Assembly (NCBI GenBank): GCA_024279495.1 | Contig: JAJRRL010000025.1 | Span: 1 to 60,748, forward strand | DNA: 60,748 bases | DNA from: Gammaproteobacteria bacterium | Lineage (GTDB): Bacteria > Pseudomonadota > Gammaproteobacteria > JAJRRL01 | Direction of reading: 5' to 3' | Part shown: positions 17,181 through 26,578 of the stretch, piece by piece | Numbering within the stretch: the stretch's first letter is position 1 | Layout of the letters: each line of letters starts with the position of its first letter | Program-made: the position numbers and the translations under genes | The notes under the pieces: generated by a model | What the model was told of the DNA's origin: nothing | The model's database searches: none | What the model saw: only the letters and a program-made list of their open reading frames with translations

Positions 17181-17781
17181 CGTGATGCTCTCCTTCAAAT
17201 TTTGCTAACAAGCGATCCACATCATGACGAAGTACGGTCACGTCTTTGATAAAACTGGTGACTTCATGCTGTGTTGGTAATAGCGATATTTCTGCTGTGA
17301 GATAGCGACTTAGGTTATCTTCAAAATCATTCCCTAATCGACGTGAGAATTGCATCAACTCTCGCACACCTGCTCCTATTCCACGAGCTAAGGTATCGCC
17401 AAACACAGATGCCAAAGCACCTTCCCAGTCAATGTCTAATTCCACCAATATTTTCTGAAGACCTTGCGCAAAACTCAAATCACCTTCAATCACAACGCCT
17501 GCTTCTTTAAGCGAACTCGCATCGCCTTTTTTAATCGCCACACTTAAAAAGCCAGATAAAGTGCCCGTGATGGAAGCATCAACCGTTTCGTCTTCTTTGT
17601 ATGCAAACACTTTTATGCAACCTTTATCGTCGATCGCCATCAGCATATCCACACGCCAATCGGTCAGGTGAACCCGCAAATGTTTGCCCGCCCAAGAGCT
17701 TAAGCCATCTTGAGTCACAGAATCGTGCTTTAATGAAAAGGCAATCGCGCTTTCAATCGCACCGTGTATCAACTGTTGCAT
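17173..17781 (-). CDS. ubiJ: Ubiquinone biosynthesis accessory factor UbiJ (SCP2 domain)
   Basis: Lipid-binding accessory protein of the soluble Ubi complex. The 202 residues hold an SCP2-like domain at about 30-120 (LRVHLTDWRVDMLMAIDDKG, GTLSGFLSVAIKKGD, VVIEGDLSFAQGLQKIL) and a C-terminal helical part with VTVLRHDVDRLLAKFE, typical of UbiJ. Its ATG overlaps the ubiE stop codon as TAATG and its end overlaps ubiB, the gene order (ubiE-ubiJ-ubiB) found in E. coli. UbiK, its known partner, is encoded at 8352-8582. Confidence 0.93.
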   Translation of the reverse strand: MQQLIHGAIESAIAFSLKHDSVTQDGLSSWAGKHLRVHLTDWRVDMLMAIDDKGCIKVFAYKEDETVDASITGTLSGFLSVAIKKGDASSLKEAGVVIEGDLSFAQGLQKILVELDIDWEGALASVFGDTLARGIGAGVRELMQFSRRLGNDFEDNLSRYLTAEISLLPTQHEVTSFIKDVTVLRHDVDRLLAKFEGEHHDG

Positions 17782-18533
17782 TAGTATTTATATCCTTTAT
17801 GTATCGCGACAATTCCGCCGCTTAAATTGTGATACGTCACGTCTTCAAAACCTGCAAGCATCATCATGGCTTTCAGTGACTCTTGATCGGGATGCATTCG
17901 TATGGATTCAGCTAAATAACGATAACTGTCGGCATCGCCTGCGACCCACTCACCCATTTTAGGTAACAAAGAAAATGAATAGATATCGTAAATCGGTTTT
18001 AACCCAAACCACGATGGCTGTGAGAATTCCAAGACAAACAAACAACCGCCAGGTTTTAATACGCGATACATTTCTTTTAGGGCTTGGTCTTTGTCGGTTG
18101 CGTTACGCAAACCAAAACTAATAAAGACACGATCAAAAAAACTATCGTCGTAAGGCAAGCTTTCTGCTGGTGACTGAACCACAGACACTCGATCCACAAT
18201 GCCTTGATCCAGCAGCCGATCTTTACCTTTGGCTAGCATCTCGGCGTTGATATCGGTTAACCACACATGGCCATCGGGCGCAATCTTTGGGTGTATGAGT
18301 GCCGTGATATCGCCTGTACCCCCTGCTAAATCCAAGACCTTCTGGCCTGGCTTTAAACCCGCTACATGAATCAGCATACGCTTCCACAAACGATGCATAC
18401 CCAAAGACATCAGGTCGTTCATGATATCGTAATTGCTGGCAACAGAAGAAAAAACAGCCTTCACCCGCTCTGTTTTCTCAGAGGTGGTAACCGTTTCATA
18501 ACCAAAGTCCGTGTGTTTCTCTGCGTCTGTCAT
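17781..18533 (-). CDS. ubiE: Ubiquinone/menaquinone C-methyltransferase UbiE
   Basis: SAM-dependent C-methyltransferase of ubiquinone (and menaquinone) synthesis. Family markers: [39 protein letters not shown], the SAM-binding loop [36 protein letters not shown] and [15 protein letters not shown]. Of two adjacent ATGs, 18533 is placed better behind GAGGG; the longer frame from 18590 adds a non-homologous tail. The 250-residue product has the normal length. First gene of the ubiE-ubiJ-ubiB operon; a family A composite repeat lies directly upstream. Confidence 0.95.
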   Translation of the reverse strand: MTDAEKHTDFGYETVTTSEKTERVKAVFSSVASNYDIMNDLMSLGMHRLWKRMLIHVAGLKPGQKVLDLAGGTGDITALIHPKIAPDGHVWLTDINAEMLAKGKDRLLDQGIVDRVSVVQSPAESLPYDDSFFDRVFISFGLRNATDKDQALKEMYRVLKPGGCLFVLEFSQPSWFGLKPIYDIYSFSLLPKMGEWVAGDADSYRYLAESIRMHPDQESLKAMMMLAGFEDVTYHNLSGGIVAIHKGYKY

Positions 18534-18616
18534 CATGCCCTCTACTGGCTTTTCGCACTGCGCCATTTGTACCACAAATGAGCAGATCACTCAAGCGGAG
18601 GGGAATCATCTAAGCT

Positions 18617-18812
18617 TGTCACCCGAAGGCAACAAAGTGACCCCGCAGAAGCACGGACCAAGGATCTTTATACATTTTAATCTTTCAAACCTATCTGCAG
18701 GGTTGCACTCACAATAATGCTGGGGCTGAATAGTGAAAGATCGCTAGTTGTTACGTCGTAACAACGGATCAAGCCTGGGTCCTCGATGGCACTTCGTTTC
18801 TCGGGGATGACA
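18617..18812. repeat. Family A composite element A5 (facing units)
   Basis: Left unit TGTCACCCGAAGGCAACAAAG is degenerate and lacks the inner stem; a spacer with CTGCAGGGTTGCACTCAC and AATAATGCTGGG follows; the right inverted unit has AAAGATCGCTAG, stem GTTGTTAC/GTAACAAC, GGATCAAGCCTGGG and ends CTCGGGGATGACA. Together with A6 it fills the 402-nt gap between ubiE and the next gene; I see nothing else there. Confidence 0.85.
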
Positions 18813-18851
18813 GTTCTTGAGGATAGCAGCTTATTCAATACGCCCCTCTGT

Positions 18852-18930
18852 TGTCACCCAAAGGCAACGAAGTGACGTCGGGGACCTATCTTCGATCCAG
18901 TACGCATGTCATGCGAACTAAGGGTCTTTA
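18852..18930 (+). repeat. Family A element, copy A6 (single unit)
   Basis: TGTCACCCAAAGGCAACG, GTGACGTCGGGGACC, CGATCC, stem GTACGCAT/ATGCGAAC, AAGGGTCTTTATAAG. It ends six bases from the stop codon of the 994-aa coiled-coil gene and could shape that transcript's 3' end. Confidence 0.85.
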
Positions 18931-18935
18931 TAAGA

Positions 18936-21920
18936 TTAAACCTTAGTAGTAGCGTGCTCAGCTTCAGCAGGGTCTCTGTCTAAAGGAGGGTTCGGATTAG
19001 CCGTCACCCTAAACGGAGATCGAGCCAGCTGTCTGCTTTTATTTTCATGACGAGCCATGCCTAAACCAATAAAACCAATCACTGCCATAGCAAAAGCAAA
19101 AGCTAACAAACCTGGTAGAGCTGGATTGGCAGCCATAAATCCACTTAGAGCTACCATAGGGTCAGGGTTAAGCGATAAATACACCGCACCTGTAGCAATT
19201 AAGGAAATAAACGCCGCGCCAAAACCAGTGACCATTATCGCTCTGCCTGGCGTATCAAAAATATGTCGCGGCGCAGTAGCTGATGGCTCAGGAAGAGATT
19301 TTCTGGGGGGTGCCTGTACTAATGAACCATCTACTACTGGAGATGGAGGAACGGTCTCTGTAGAACCAGCCGGACCTTGAGCTAATGCTGCTGTTACAGA
19401 CACACCAGGGTTTGAGGAAGGGGCTACAGCAATAACAGCATCTGTATTAGATGCTGCCGTCTGTGACTGACCATTTACCCAAGCTTGGCCATCTGCCGCA
19501 AAATGTGTTGGCGTGCCACCAAACTTTCGCTCACCATTCTCAACTGCTAGCCTATCTTTTTCGCCTTCAAGGCTAGTGCCATTCGAAGCTTCTCTTCTTG
19601 CTTGTGAACCTTTCCCTTTCTCTGGTGTTTTAAACTGATAGCCATCAAGAACTATAGAGCTTGCGCCTGTAGCAGTCGTTACCATTATAGGAGCAGCTTT
19701 CTGTTTTCTTAAAGCGTCTGGAAGACCTGGGCTTGTCCCAATCTCGGCTGTTATAGGAGCAGCTTTCCTACTCTCTTTTTTAAGTTCCTCTTTCTGAGCG
19801 GCCAATGCTTCTTTCATCGCTTCCCCATGGCGCTTGTCTAAACCAGCCATGTCTGCATCGAACTGTTCCTGTAATTTCCCCTGCTGCTCTTCTGCCTTTC
19901 TTTCTGCTTGCTCCGTGAAGTTTTCCCACTGCTTATCTAAATCTTGCTCATGCCTTGCTTGCATGGCCTCGATCTCATGGTCTTTTTCAGCAAGCTTGTC
20001 TTTCAAATCTAAGGCGGCGTCTTTTGTCAGTGTGCTTATCTGCTGCTTGTGACCTTCTTCAAGCTTTGCTCTTTCTTGTTTAACTACTTCAGCAGATTCT
20101 GTTTTCATAACTTTTAATTTTTCTTTGGTCGCCGCTTGTTCTTGTTTTTTTATTGCTGCTGTTTGCGTCTTAATTTGCTGCTGCGCTTGTGCTTTAATCT
20201 CAGTTTCTCTTGTCTTAACCGTTTGCTGAGCCTGTTGTCGAGCTTCGACTTTAGCTTCTGCAATAGCTGTTTGTGCTTCTACTTTAATTTCCTGAATACT
20301 ACCTTCAAGACTCTCTTGTGACTCTTGCTTGATGGTTCTTAATTCAGTTTCAAGCTGTTTTGTAGCGCTTTTTTCAAATGCTACTCTCGCTTCTGCAATT
20401 TGAGTCGCGGCATTTTCTTCGGTCTTGCCTTCCTTCTCGGCAAAAGAAGCTTGTATTTTAGCCACCGCTGCTTCAATCGCTTTTTCAGAAGAGGCTTCTA
20501 GTTCTTTTGCCTTCAAAGCAATGGTTTTTTGAAGTTCTCCTGCTGCTTCGCCTTTAACTGCTTTTATCTTTACCTCTGCCGCTTGGCTAATGGTTTGCTC
20601 TTTCTCAGCTATTTGCTTTTGAGCCTCTTCTTTTACAGTCGCAATGTTTTGCTTTGCAGCTTCATTGATCTTTATTGTTGTCTGCTTAAGCAGCCCTTCA
20701 AAGTCCGCTTTGATGATGGCTTTCTCTTTTTCAAGTCTCGCGGTGAAACTTGCACCAAGCCTTTTTGTAAGAGCTGTAAGGCCTGTCTTTAAAGCCGAAA
20801 CACACTCTTCTTCTTTCGCTTTCATCTGCTTTGCATGTTCTGTTGTCAAGATTTTTTTATCAAGCTTTACACTCTCTGCATGAGCTACAATTATTAGCTC
20901 ATGCCCTGCTTCTAACTGGCCTCTTTCTTTTTGATATTCGTCTTCAAGCTGACACTTTGCCTCAAGCACATCAAATTCTGCTTGCTCTGCGTATTCTCTC
21001 TCAAACGTTGCTCGTTCTTTTTCAAAATCGCGCTGTAGCGCTTGAATCGCTTTGCCAACCTGACCTTCTGCTGCTTTCTCCACATAACCTTGCATTAACC
21101 ATGGGCTGGTTTGAGTTGCCATACCCCAGCTTTCAGTACGCTCTGGGGTTCTGAAATCGTCACAATCTGCAACTGTAAACGCTCCCCCGGGCGTATCCGA
21201 AGACTCATCTGGCTTTGCTTTCGCATCATCCTTTCTAAGCTGACCAGCAAGAGCAGCCTTCCTCAAATTCAAGGGTTTCAACGTAGTTGCCGCAGCATTT
21301 CTCTTGGCTTGATCTGCTTTTTTTAGACGTACTTTCAAAAAATGTCGGACGCTTTTTCGGTTATTAAGGTATGCACCCCATAACTCATCGACTTCTCTAG
21401 GCTGAACAAGTGGCTCTAATTCTGACTTTTGCTTATCCAGCGCTTCAATTTGATCAAATAGCTTGCCCTCTGGATCTGTCCCATCAAGGTCATCGTAATC
21501 AATCTCCTGCTCCAGATTTCTTATTTTTTCTTCTAGCGCAGCTATTTCTTCTTCTATGTCGAAACGAGACTCACCCTTGGTCGCGTTATATAATTCCTCA
21601 GCCGTTTCATACGCCTTTTTTTCTTTCTGGCTAAGCTCAGAAATTTTCCCGTCACCAAATAACATGTTTTCTAACACAGGAAAAGCATGCTCAGTTAAAT
21701 GTAAAATAAGTGGCGCTAAATCTATGCCTGTTTCCTCATCCTCATAAGCAATCTCTCCTAAGAAACCCCAAAAATCTTTTAGCTTGTCACGATTTTGAGT
21801 TAACTCGGAAAGATGCATCGGCGAGACATTCCGAATAGTCGCTAGCTGTTGCTCGTTATGTTTTCTTCTGGCTGATTGCACCTCATCCTGGAGGGTACGA
21901 GGTCTAGTGGTAGTTGGCAT
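18936..21920 (-). CDS. Giant coiled-coil protein with C-terminal TM hairpin (effector candidate)
   Basis: 994 residues, no family recognised. Start MPTTTRP at 21920 is chosen because AAGGA lies 9 nt upstream; a longer frame adds 13 residues. Residues 1-290 are globular/helical with a short coiled coil around 110-160. From about 290 to 730 the chain is almost unbroken heptad-rich Ala/Glu/Lys/Gln coiled coil. A disordered linker (about 740-885) contains TPG and FKTPEKGKGSQ. Two hydrophobic helices at about 894-916 and 934-957 enclose a loop with MAANPALP, then a basic and a Pro-rich tail. Begins 54 nt after the Arg-rich gene on the same strand, so the two are probably cotranscribed. Resembles tethering or scaffold effectors in plan only. 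Confidence 0.8.
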   Translation of the reverse strand: MPTTTRPRTLQDEVQSARRKHNEQQLATIRNVSPMHLSELTQNRDKLKDFWGFLGEIAYEDEETGIDLAPLILHLTEHAFPVLENMLFGDGKISELSQKEKKAYETAEELYNATKGESRFDIEEEIAALEEKIRNLEQEIDYDDLDGTDPEGKLFDQIEALDKQKSELEPLVQPREVDELWGAYLNNRKSVRHFLKVRLKKADQAKRNAAATTLKPLNLRKAALAGQLRKDDAKAKPDESSDTPGGAFTVADCDDFRTPERTESWGMATQTSPWLMQGYVEKAAEGQVGKAIQALQRDFEKERATFEREYAEQAEFDVLEAKCQLEDEYQKERGQLEAGHELIIVAHAESVKLDKKILTTEHAKQMKAKEEECVSALKTGLTALTKRLGASFTARLEKEKAIIKADFEGLLKQTTIKINEAAKQNIATVKEEAQKQIAEKEQTISQAAEVKIKAVKGEAAGELQKTIALKAKELEASSEKAIEAAVAKIQASFAEKEGKTEENAATQIAEARVAFEKSATKQLETELRTIKQESQESLEGSIQEIKVEAQTAIAEAKVEARQQAQQTVKTRETEIKAQAQQQIKTQTAAIKKQEQAATKEKLKVMKTESAEVVKQERAKLEEGHKQQISTLTKDAALDLKDKLAEKDHEIEAMQARHEQDLDKQWENFTEQAERKAEEQQGKLQEQFDADMAGLDKRHGEAMKEALAAQKEELKKESRKAAPITAEIGTSPGLPDALRKQKAAPIMVTTATGASSIVLDGYQFKTPEKGKGSQARREASNGTSLEGEKDRLAVENGERKFGGTPTHFAADGQAWVNGQSQTAASNTDAVIAVAPSSNPGVSVTAALAQGPAGSTETVPPSPVVDGSLVQAPPRKSLPEPSATAPRHIFDTPGRAIMVTGFGAAFISLIATGAVYLSLNPDPMVALSGFMAANPALPGLLAFAFAMAVIGFIGLGMARHENKSRQLARSPFRVTANPNPPLDRDPAEAEHATTKV

Positions 21921-21974
21921 AACGGTATATCCTTCTTTTAATGGACATGATAAAAACAATAGCTGTAGCGATTA

Positions 21975-23051
21975 TTATGGCTGCGCGTGGCTTGATGATG
22001 AAGGTGTTCCACCTCTTCGGGCGCCCCTATCCGCAGTAATGCCGAATTTACGACGCCCTGCTTGCTGCTGCTTCCGTATTTGACCTAAAGCTCTGTCTCT
22101 TGGTGTCGGTGCAGAAGCTCCTCGTGGCGTTTTGCCTCTTCTCTCATATAAAGTACGCTCTCTTGGAGTTAACAAGCTCTTATTTCTTGGTGTTGCGGTT
22201 GGTCTAGGTGGCCGCTGCCCTCCAAATCGACTACTAGCTGCCCTCATACTTCTTGCGCGCGTGCTTGTTGCATTACGCATGCTTCTTGCATAACCAGCCC
22301 GAGTACTACCTGCTTCCCCGCCTGATTGCTGAGCAGCCTGGCGCCTTTCTATCAATTTCTTCTGGCTTGGGGTTAATGCAGATGGTCCTGCGTTACGACG
22401 AGAATGTGCTGGCGTAGAAGCCGCATCAGGAGATTTATTCTCACCTTCACCTGGTGACTGTGCTCTTTGCTTAGCTCTCGCAAGGCCCTGCTTTCTTCTT
22501 TCGATTAATGCTTGTCTTTGCGCTGGCGTTCTTGCTCCGGGCGTTACCGCTGAATGTCGAGTAGAACGTGCTGAACGCACAGAATTGGCTGTTGGCGTAG
22601 CTGCTCTCGCCCCCGACCTACGACCTTGCATGGCCGCCATTCTTCTATTAATCAGCGCCTCTCTTCTCGCATTCAGCGCCTGATTCGCCTGCGTCAACTC
22701 TGCCACCACTTCTGGAGTTCCAGCTTCTGAACCACCTGCTGGGGTGTTTGCTGCGCTGGCATCGATGATCTTTGTTTCTTGAAGAGAACCCTCTGAAGAA
22801 CCTTTACTTGCTGCTTCAGGCTCTTCTTCTTCATTTAGAGATTCAAAACGAGATCGCCCTGGAGCCTCTTGCTCTTGCTCTTGCTGTTCCTCTTCATCGC
22901 TTTCTGCGCCTGCTAATAAACGATCGAGACTGTCGTCGCTTTCGTTACCACCAAAATGATCGCTTTGGTTTTCATCAAGAGCAAGGTGTCTTGGAGTGTT
23001 TCGCGGCAATATTGCTACATTTCTTCGTGAACGTGCTTTTCTAGATAGCAT
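21975..23051 (-). CDS. Arg-rich disordered protein with degenerate TP-x-ERR repeats (effector candidate)
   Basis: 358 residues, no family recognised, predicted to be disordered throughout. Basic start (RKARSRR at 4-10), acidic block at 38-80 (SDEEEQQEQEQE, NEEEEPE), then from about 125 an Arg/Ala/Thr/Pro-rich region. Five degenerate units recur: ALNARREALINRR (125-137), TPAQRQALIERRKQGL (175-190), TPSQKKLIERRQAA (227-240), TPRERTLYERRGKTP (295-309), TPRDRALGQIRKQQQ (316-330). There are also repeated RSARSTR / RSMRNATSTRARSMR words. No TM segment or signal peptide. The composition suggests nucleic-acid or chromatin binding, or a phosphorylation-prone host-facing protein; both are inference. 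Upstream gene of a probable two-gene unit with the 994-aa coiled-coil protein. Confidence 0.75.
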   Translation of the reverse strand: MLSRKARSRRNVAILPRNTPRHLALDENQSDHFGGNESDDSLDRLLAGAESDEEEQQEQEQEAPGRSRFESLNEEEEPEAASKGSSEGSLQETKIIDASAANTPAGGSEAGTPEVVAELTQANQALNARREALINRRMAAMQGRRSGARAATPTANSVRSARSTRHSAVTPGARTPAQRQALIERRKQGLARAKQRAQSPGEGENKSPDAASTPAHSRRNAGPSALTPSQKKLIERRQAAQQSGGEAGSTRAGYARSMRNATSTRARSMRAASSRFGGQRPPRPTATPRNKSLLTPRERTLYERRGKTPRGASAPTPRDRALGQIRKQQQAGRRKFGITADRGARRGGTPSSSSHAQP

Positions 23052-23276
23052 AAAATACTCCGTGCTTTTATTTTGAACATACTCCTATAGCCATATAGGG
23101 TCAATAAATGATTTACTTTTTGTGTGTTTTAATTTCCCTGTAAGGGTGTACGGAGTGAAACGCTACTGCTTTCGTATGCCTTCGTGTTTTCAAAAAACAC
23201 CAAGCTATATTTTCACGGTAATCTGCGAGCTTGCACTCACCTTTAAATTAAAAGCCCCGCCATTGTCCGCCCATTG

Positions 23277-23495
23277 TGTCACCCCCAGAAATGTAATGAC
23301 ATCGGGGGCCTAGCTTCGATCCAGTTCGTGCAAAGCATGAACTAAGGATCTTTATCAATTTTAATTCTTAAAACCTCTCTGCAGAGTTACACTCACAATA
23401 ATGCTAGGACTGAATCTTGAAAGATCGCTAGTTGTTACGGAGTAACAACGGATCAAGCCTGGGTCCCCGACGTCATTACATTCCTGGGGATGACA
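23277..23495. repeat. Family A composite element A7 (facing units, best preserved)
   Basis: Left unit TGTCACCCCCAGAAATG, CATCGGGGGCCTAG, GATCC, stem GTTCGTGC/GCATGAAC; spacer with CTGCAGAGTTACACTCAC and AATAATGCTAGG; right inverted unit AAAGATCGCTAG, stem GTTGTTAC/GTAACAAC, GGATCAAGCCTGGG, CCTGGGGATGACA. The outer ends are inverted repeats of about 45 nt. It takes up much of the 700-nt gap between 23051 and 23754; B3 takes most of the rest, and 23052-23276 shows nothing I can name. Confidence 0.88.
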
Positions 23496-23628
23496 GGTTT
23501 AGGTGAAGATAGCAGCTTAAAAACCTAGAAGAGAATGATTTTTCCGCCCTTTGAGGAGGCTCGAGCAACGGAACGCAATGAAACCTAAATCAGCCATAAA
23601 TATAAAAACAATTTCGACCTACAAATAG

Positions 23629-23747
23629 GAAACTTTCAGTTTTGAGACAAGGTTGGACGAAAAATCGATAAGAAAGCGGAACGTACACAAAGTACTTGAG
23701 CACTTCGAAGAGATTTTTCGTTCAAGATTGGCCAAAAATGGAAATTT
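23629..23747. repeat. Family B palindromic element, copy B3
   Basis: From GGAAACTTTCAGTTTTGAG to GGCCAAAAATGGAAATTT, with inner arms TTGGACGAAAA and TTTTTCGTTCAA around CGTACACAAAGTACTTG. About three quarters of positions agree with B2. It ends 6 nt from the hslU stop codon. Confidence 0.85.
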
Positions 23748-23753
23748 CGACCT

Positions 23754-25148
23754 TTAAAGTATCCAGCGGCTTAAATCTTCATCTTCTGATAGGGCCTTAA
23801 GCCGTTCTTTCACATACGCCCCATCGATAGTTATCTTCTCGCCTGCGCGATCTGTTGCTTCGAAGGAAATATCATCGAGCAAGCGCTCCATGACCGTATG
23901 CAAACGACGCGCACCGATATTTTCGGTGGTATCATTCACGTGATAAGCCACTTCTGCTAACGTCATCACGCCTTCTTCTGTAAACTCAATGTGAACGTCC
24001 TCTGTTTTCAGAAGCGCGGCGTATTGTTCGGTAAGAGACGCTTTAGGCTCGGTAAGAATACGCTTGAAATCCTCAGTGGTTAGCTCTTTAAGCTCCACGC
24101 GAATTGGGAATCGGCCTTGCAACTCAGGTACTAAATCAGACGGTTTCGAGAAATGAAATGCGCCAGAAGCAATAAACAACATGTGATCAGTTTTGACCAT
24201 GCCGTGTTTGGTGCTGACAGAACAGCCCTCAACCAACGGTAGTAAATCACGCTGCACTCCCTCTCGAGACACATCACCGCCACGTGCTTCACTGGATTTA
24301 GTGATTTTATCAAACTCATCAATAAACACGATGCCGTTTTGCTCAGCGCTTTCAATGGCTATTTGACGAATTTCTTCTTCATCGATGAGGTTTTCGGCCT
24401 CTTCTTCGATAAGCAGTTTTTTTGCTTCTTTCACAGTCAGTCGGCGGTTCTTTTTACGTTTGTTTGAGACAGATTCCATCATGCTTTGCAGCTGACCAAC
24501 CATCTCTTCCATTCCAGGAGGACCCATAATTTCCACGTTTGCTGCATTTTGTGCGATATCAATATCGATTTCACGATCATCTAGCTCGCCGTCTTGCAGT
24601 TTTTTCCGAAACAATTTACGCGTGGCTGTGTCTTTACGGTCTGTTTCTCCCTCTTCAGAAGCGCTATCTCCTTCTGGTGTGGAACCTGCAGGCGTTGGAA
24701 TTAGCGCATCCAAAATACGATCTTCAGCCACTGATTCTGCCATTGCTCGTTTTTTTGCAATCGCATGCTCACGAGCTCGCTTAATAGAGACATCGAGCAA
24801 ATCACGAATAATGGATTCCACGTCGCGACCCACATAACCTACTTCAGTAAACTTGGTAGCCTCTACTTTAATAAAGGGTGCATCAGCCAGCTGAGATAAA
24901 CGCCTAGCAATTTCTGTTTTACCCACACCTGTTGGACCGATCATCAAAATGTTTTTCGGTGTGACCTCTTTACGTAGATCTTCTTCAAGTTGCATGCGAC
25001 GCCAGCGGTTTCTAAGAGCAATGGCAACAGCGCGTTTTGCGTCTTTCTGCCCAATAATATAACGATCCAGCTCTGAGACAATCTCTCGCGGAGTCATGGG
25101 TGTGGGTGAAAACATGGGGGTGTCTTCGGTAGTCACTAAGTCTGTCAT
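23754..25148 (-). CDS. hslU: HslU, ATPase subunit of the HslUV protease
   Basis: AAA+ unfoldase that feeds substrates to the HslV peptidase. The 464 residues begin with [20 protein letters not shown], have Walker [10 protein letters not shown], the pore motif [13 protein letters not shown], the I-domain insertion (about 110-240) with an acidic linker, Walker [11 protein letters not shown], and the C-terminal [16 protein letters not shown] sensor-2 arginine. The C-terminus SRWIL resembles the conserved HslV-activating tail. Translated 22 nt downstream of hslV, the usual order. Usually heat-shock regulated; I did not find a confident sigma32 promoter. Confidence 0.97.
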   Translation of the reverse strand: MTDLVTTEDTPMFSPTPMTPREIVSELDRYIIGQKDAKRAVAIALRNRWRRMQLEEDLRKEVTPKNILMIGPTGVGKTEIARRLSQLADAPFIKVEATKFTEVGYVGRDVESIIRDLLDVSIKRAREHAIAKKRAMAESVAEDRILDALIPTPAGSTPEGDSASEEGETDRKDTATRKLFRKKLQDGELDDREIDIDIAQNAANVEIMGPPGMEEMVGQLQSMMESVSNKRKKNRRLTVKEAKKLLIEEEAENLIDEEEIRQIAIESAEQNGIVFIDEFDKITKSSEARGGDVSREGVQRDLLPLVEGCSVSTKHGMVKTDHMLFIASGAFHFSKPSDLVPELQGRFPIRVELKELTTEDFKRILTEPKASLTEQYAALLKTEDVHIEFTEEGVMTLAEVAYHVNDTTENIGARRLHTVMERLLDDISFEATDRAGEKITIDGAYVKERLKALSEDEDLSRWIL

Positions 25149-25170
25149 GAATTAATCCTCTGTCGTTACG

Positions 25171-25722
25171 TTATGTATCGCTATCCATTGATTCAATGAT
25201 AATGTTGCCGTTTGAGTAAACGCATACCTCTGATGCAATTTTCAAACCACGCTGCACAATGTCTCCTGCCGGCAAGTCCGTAGCATCTAAAAGTGCCTTC
25301 GCTGCTGACTGAGCGAAATGACCGCCTGAACCAATCGCCATCAAATAATTTTCCGGCTCAATGACATCGCCATTACCGGTGATAATGAGCGATTCTTTTT
25401 TATCTGCAACCACCAACAATGCTTCTAAGCGGCGCAGCATTTTGTCGGTACGCCAATCTTTGGCAAGCTCAACAGCTGCTCGCACCAGATTGCCCTGGTG
25501 TTTTTCAAGCTTCCCTTCAAAGCGCTCAAACAAAGTGAAGGCATCTGCCGTACCGCCAGCAAAACCAGCGATCACTTTCTCTTTATAAAGACGCCGTACT
25601 TTCCGGGCATTGCCTTTCAAGATGGTATTTCCCATGGAGACTTGACCATCACCACCAATAACCACTTTACCGCCTCGACGCACGGACAAAATGGTAGTTC
25701 CTCGAAACTGTTCCACGAACAC
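25171..25722 (-). CDS. hslV: HslV, peptidase subunit of the HslUV protease
   Basis: Proteasome-like threonine peptidase. The 183 residues contain [20 protein letters not shown]; the Thr after the short propeptide (MFVEQFRG) is the expected N-terminal nucleophile after processing. [23 protein letters not shown] and [16 protein letters not shown] are family blocks. First gene of hslVU. Its 5' end faces queC, about 120 nt away. Confidence 0.97.
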   Translation of the reverse strand: MFVEQFRGTTILSVRRGGKVVIGGDGQVSMGNTILKGNARKVRRLYKEKVIAGFAGGTADAFTLFERFEGKLEKHQGNLVRAAVELAKDWRTDKMLRRLEALLVVADKKESLIITGNGDVIEPENYLMAIGSGGHFAQSAAKALLDATDLPAGDIVQRGLKIASEVCVYSNGNIIIESMDSDT

Positions 25723-25783
25723 TCCTAACTTATTATTTCCTAAGACTCAGATGGGGACGCAGCGACAAAAAAACAAGCCCCTC

Positions 25784-25812
25784 TTCAAAAAAAGAACAGA
25801 CTTGGGCATAAT
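25784..25812 (+). promoter_or_regulatory. Predicted sigma70 promoter of queC
   Basis: TTCAAA (25784-25789), 17 nt, CATAAT (25807-25812), about 30 nt before the queC ATG. Confidence 0.45.
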
Positions 25813-25843
25813 CGGGGCATCATTCATCCACAAGGAGATCAAC

Positions 25844-26521
25844 ATGCCAACTGCTATTGTTCTTTTTTCAGGTGGTTTAGACTCCACCACCTGCCTTGCT
25901 CTTGCCAAAGTTAGCGGCTATGAGTGCCATACAGTAAGCTTTGATTACGGTCAACGGCATAAGGCAGAAATGCAGGCAGCTCAAGCACTTAGCGCTCATT
26001 ATGGCGCAAAACACCATGTGATTCGCTTACCTACAGAGAGCTTTTCTGGCTCAGCGTTGACTGACAACAGCATTGATGTACCCGACCACACAGGTGATAG
26101 CAGCATTCCTGTCACCTACGTTCCTGCTCGCAACACGATTTTCTTGAGCTTTGCCTTAGGGCTTGCAGAAGTCTACAAGGCATCTGCCATTTTTACAGGG
26201 GTCAGCTCCATTGATTACTCGCACTACCCCGATTGTCGCCCGGAGTTTATCCAAGCCTTTGAAAATATGGCCAATTTAGCCACAAAAGCAGCTGTTGAAG
26301 GTAGCCCTGTTCACATCAAAACACCGCTGCTTCACTTAAGCAAAGCACAAACAATCGCGCTAGGCACTACCTTGGGCGTGGACTACAGCCAAACCATCTC
26401 TTGCTACCAAGCCAACAGCTCTGGCGAAGCTTGCGGCCGATGCGATAGCTGTTCACTTCGAAAACAAGGCTTTGCAGAAGCCAAGCTTACTGATGTGACT
26501 CGATACACCACACCAGCATGA
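25844..26521 (+). CDS. queC: 7-cyano-7-deazaguanine synthase QueC
   Basis: ATP-dependent enzyme converting 7-carboxy-7-deazaguanine to preQ0 in queuosine biosynthesis. The 225 residues start [17 protein letters not shown] (PP-loop), then [44 protein letters not shown] and a C-terminal zinc site with cysteines in [23 protein letters not shown] lies 6 nt before the ATG at 25844; a longer frame from 25691 is spurious and would overlap hslV antisense. No other queuosine gene is present in the window. Confidence 0.96.
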   Translation: MPTAIVLFSGGLDSTTCLALAKVSGYECHTVSFDYGQRHKAEMQAAQALSAHYGAKHHVIRLPTESFSGSALTDNSIDVPDHTGDSSIPVTYVPARNTIFLSFALGLAEVYKASAIFTGVSSIDYSHYPDCRPEFIQAFENMANLATKAAVEGSPVHIKTPLLHLSKAQTIALGTTLGVDYSQTISCYQANSSGEACGRCDSCSLRKQGFAEAKLTDVTRYTTPA

Positions 26522-26546
26522 CGCCAACCCTCTAATTTGCTATGAT
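26518..26546 (+). promoter_or_regulatory. Predicted sigma70 promoter of the 26579-28600 operon
   Basis: ATGACG (26518-26523), 17 nt, TATGAT (26541-26546). It overlaps the queC stop codon and lies about 33 nt before the ATG at 26579. Confidence 0.4.
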
Positions 26547-26578
26547 TAAAGTGTTCAGAGAAGAAGGTTAATGCATTC

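Noticed and set aside
20529-21634. Several plus-strand ORFs of 70-107 codons opposite the giant coiled-coil gene
   Set aside because: They are antisense shadows of the heptad-rich coding strand (Leu/Phe/Ser-rich translations, no ribosome binding sites).
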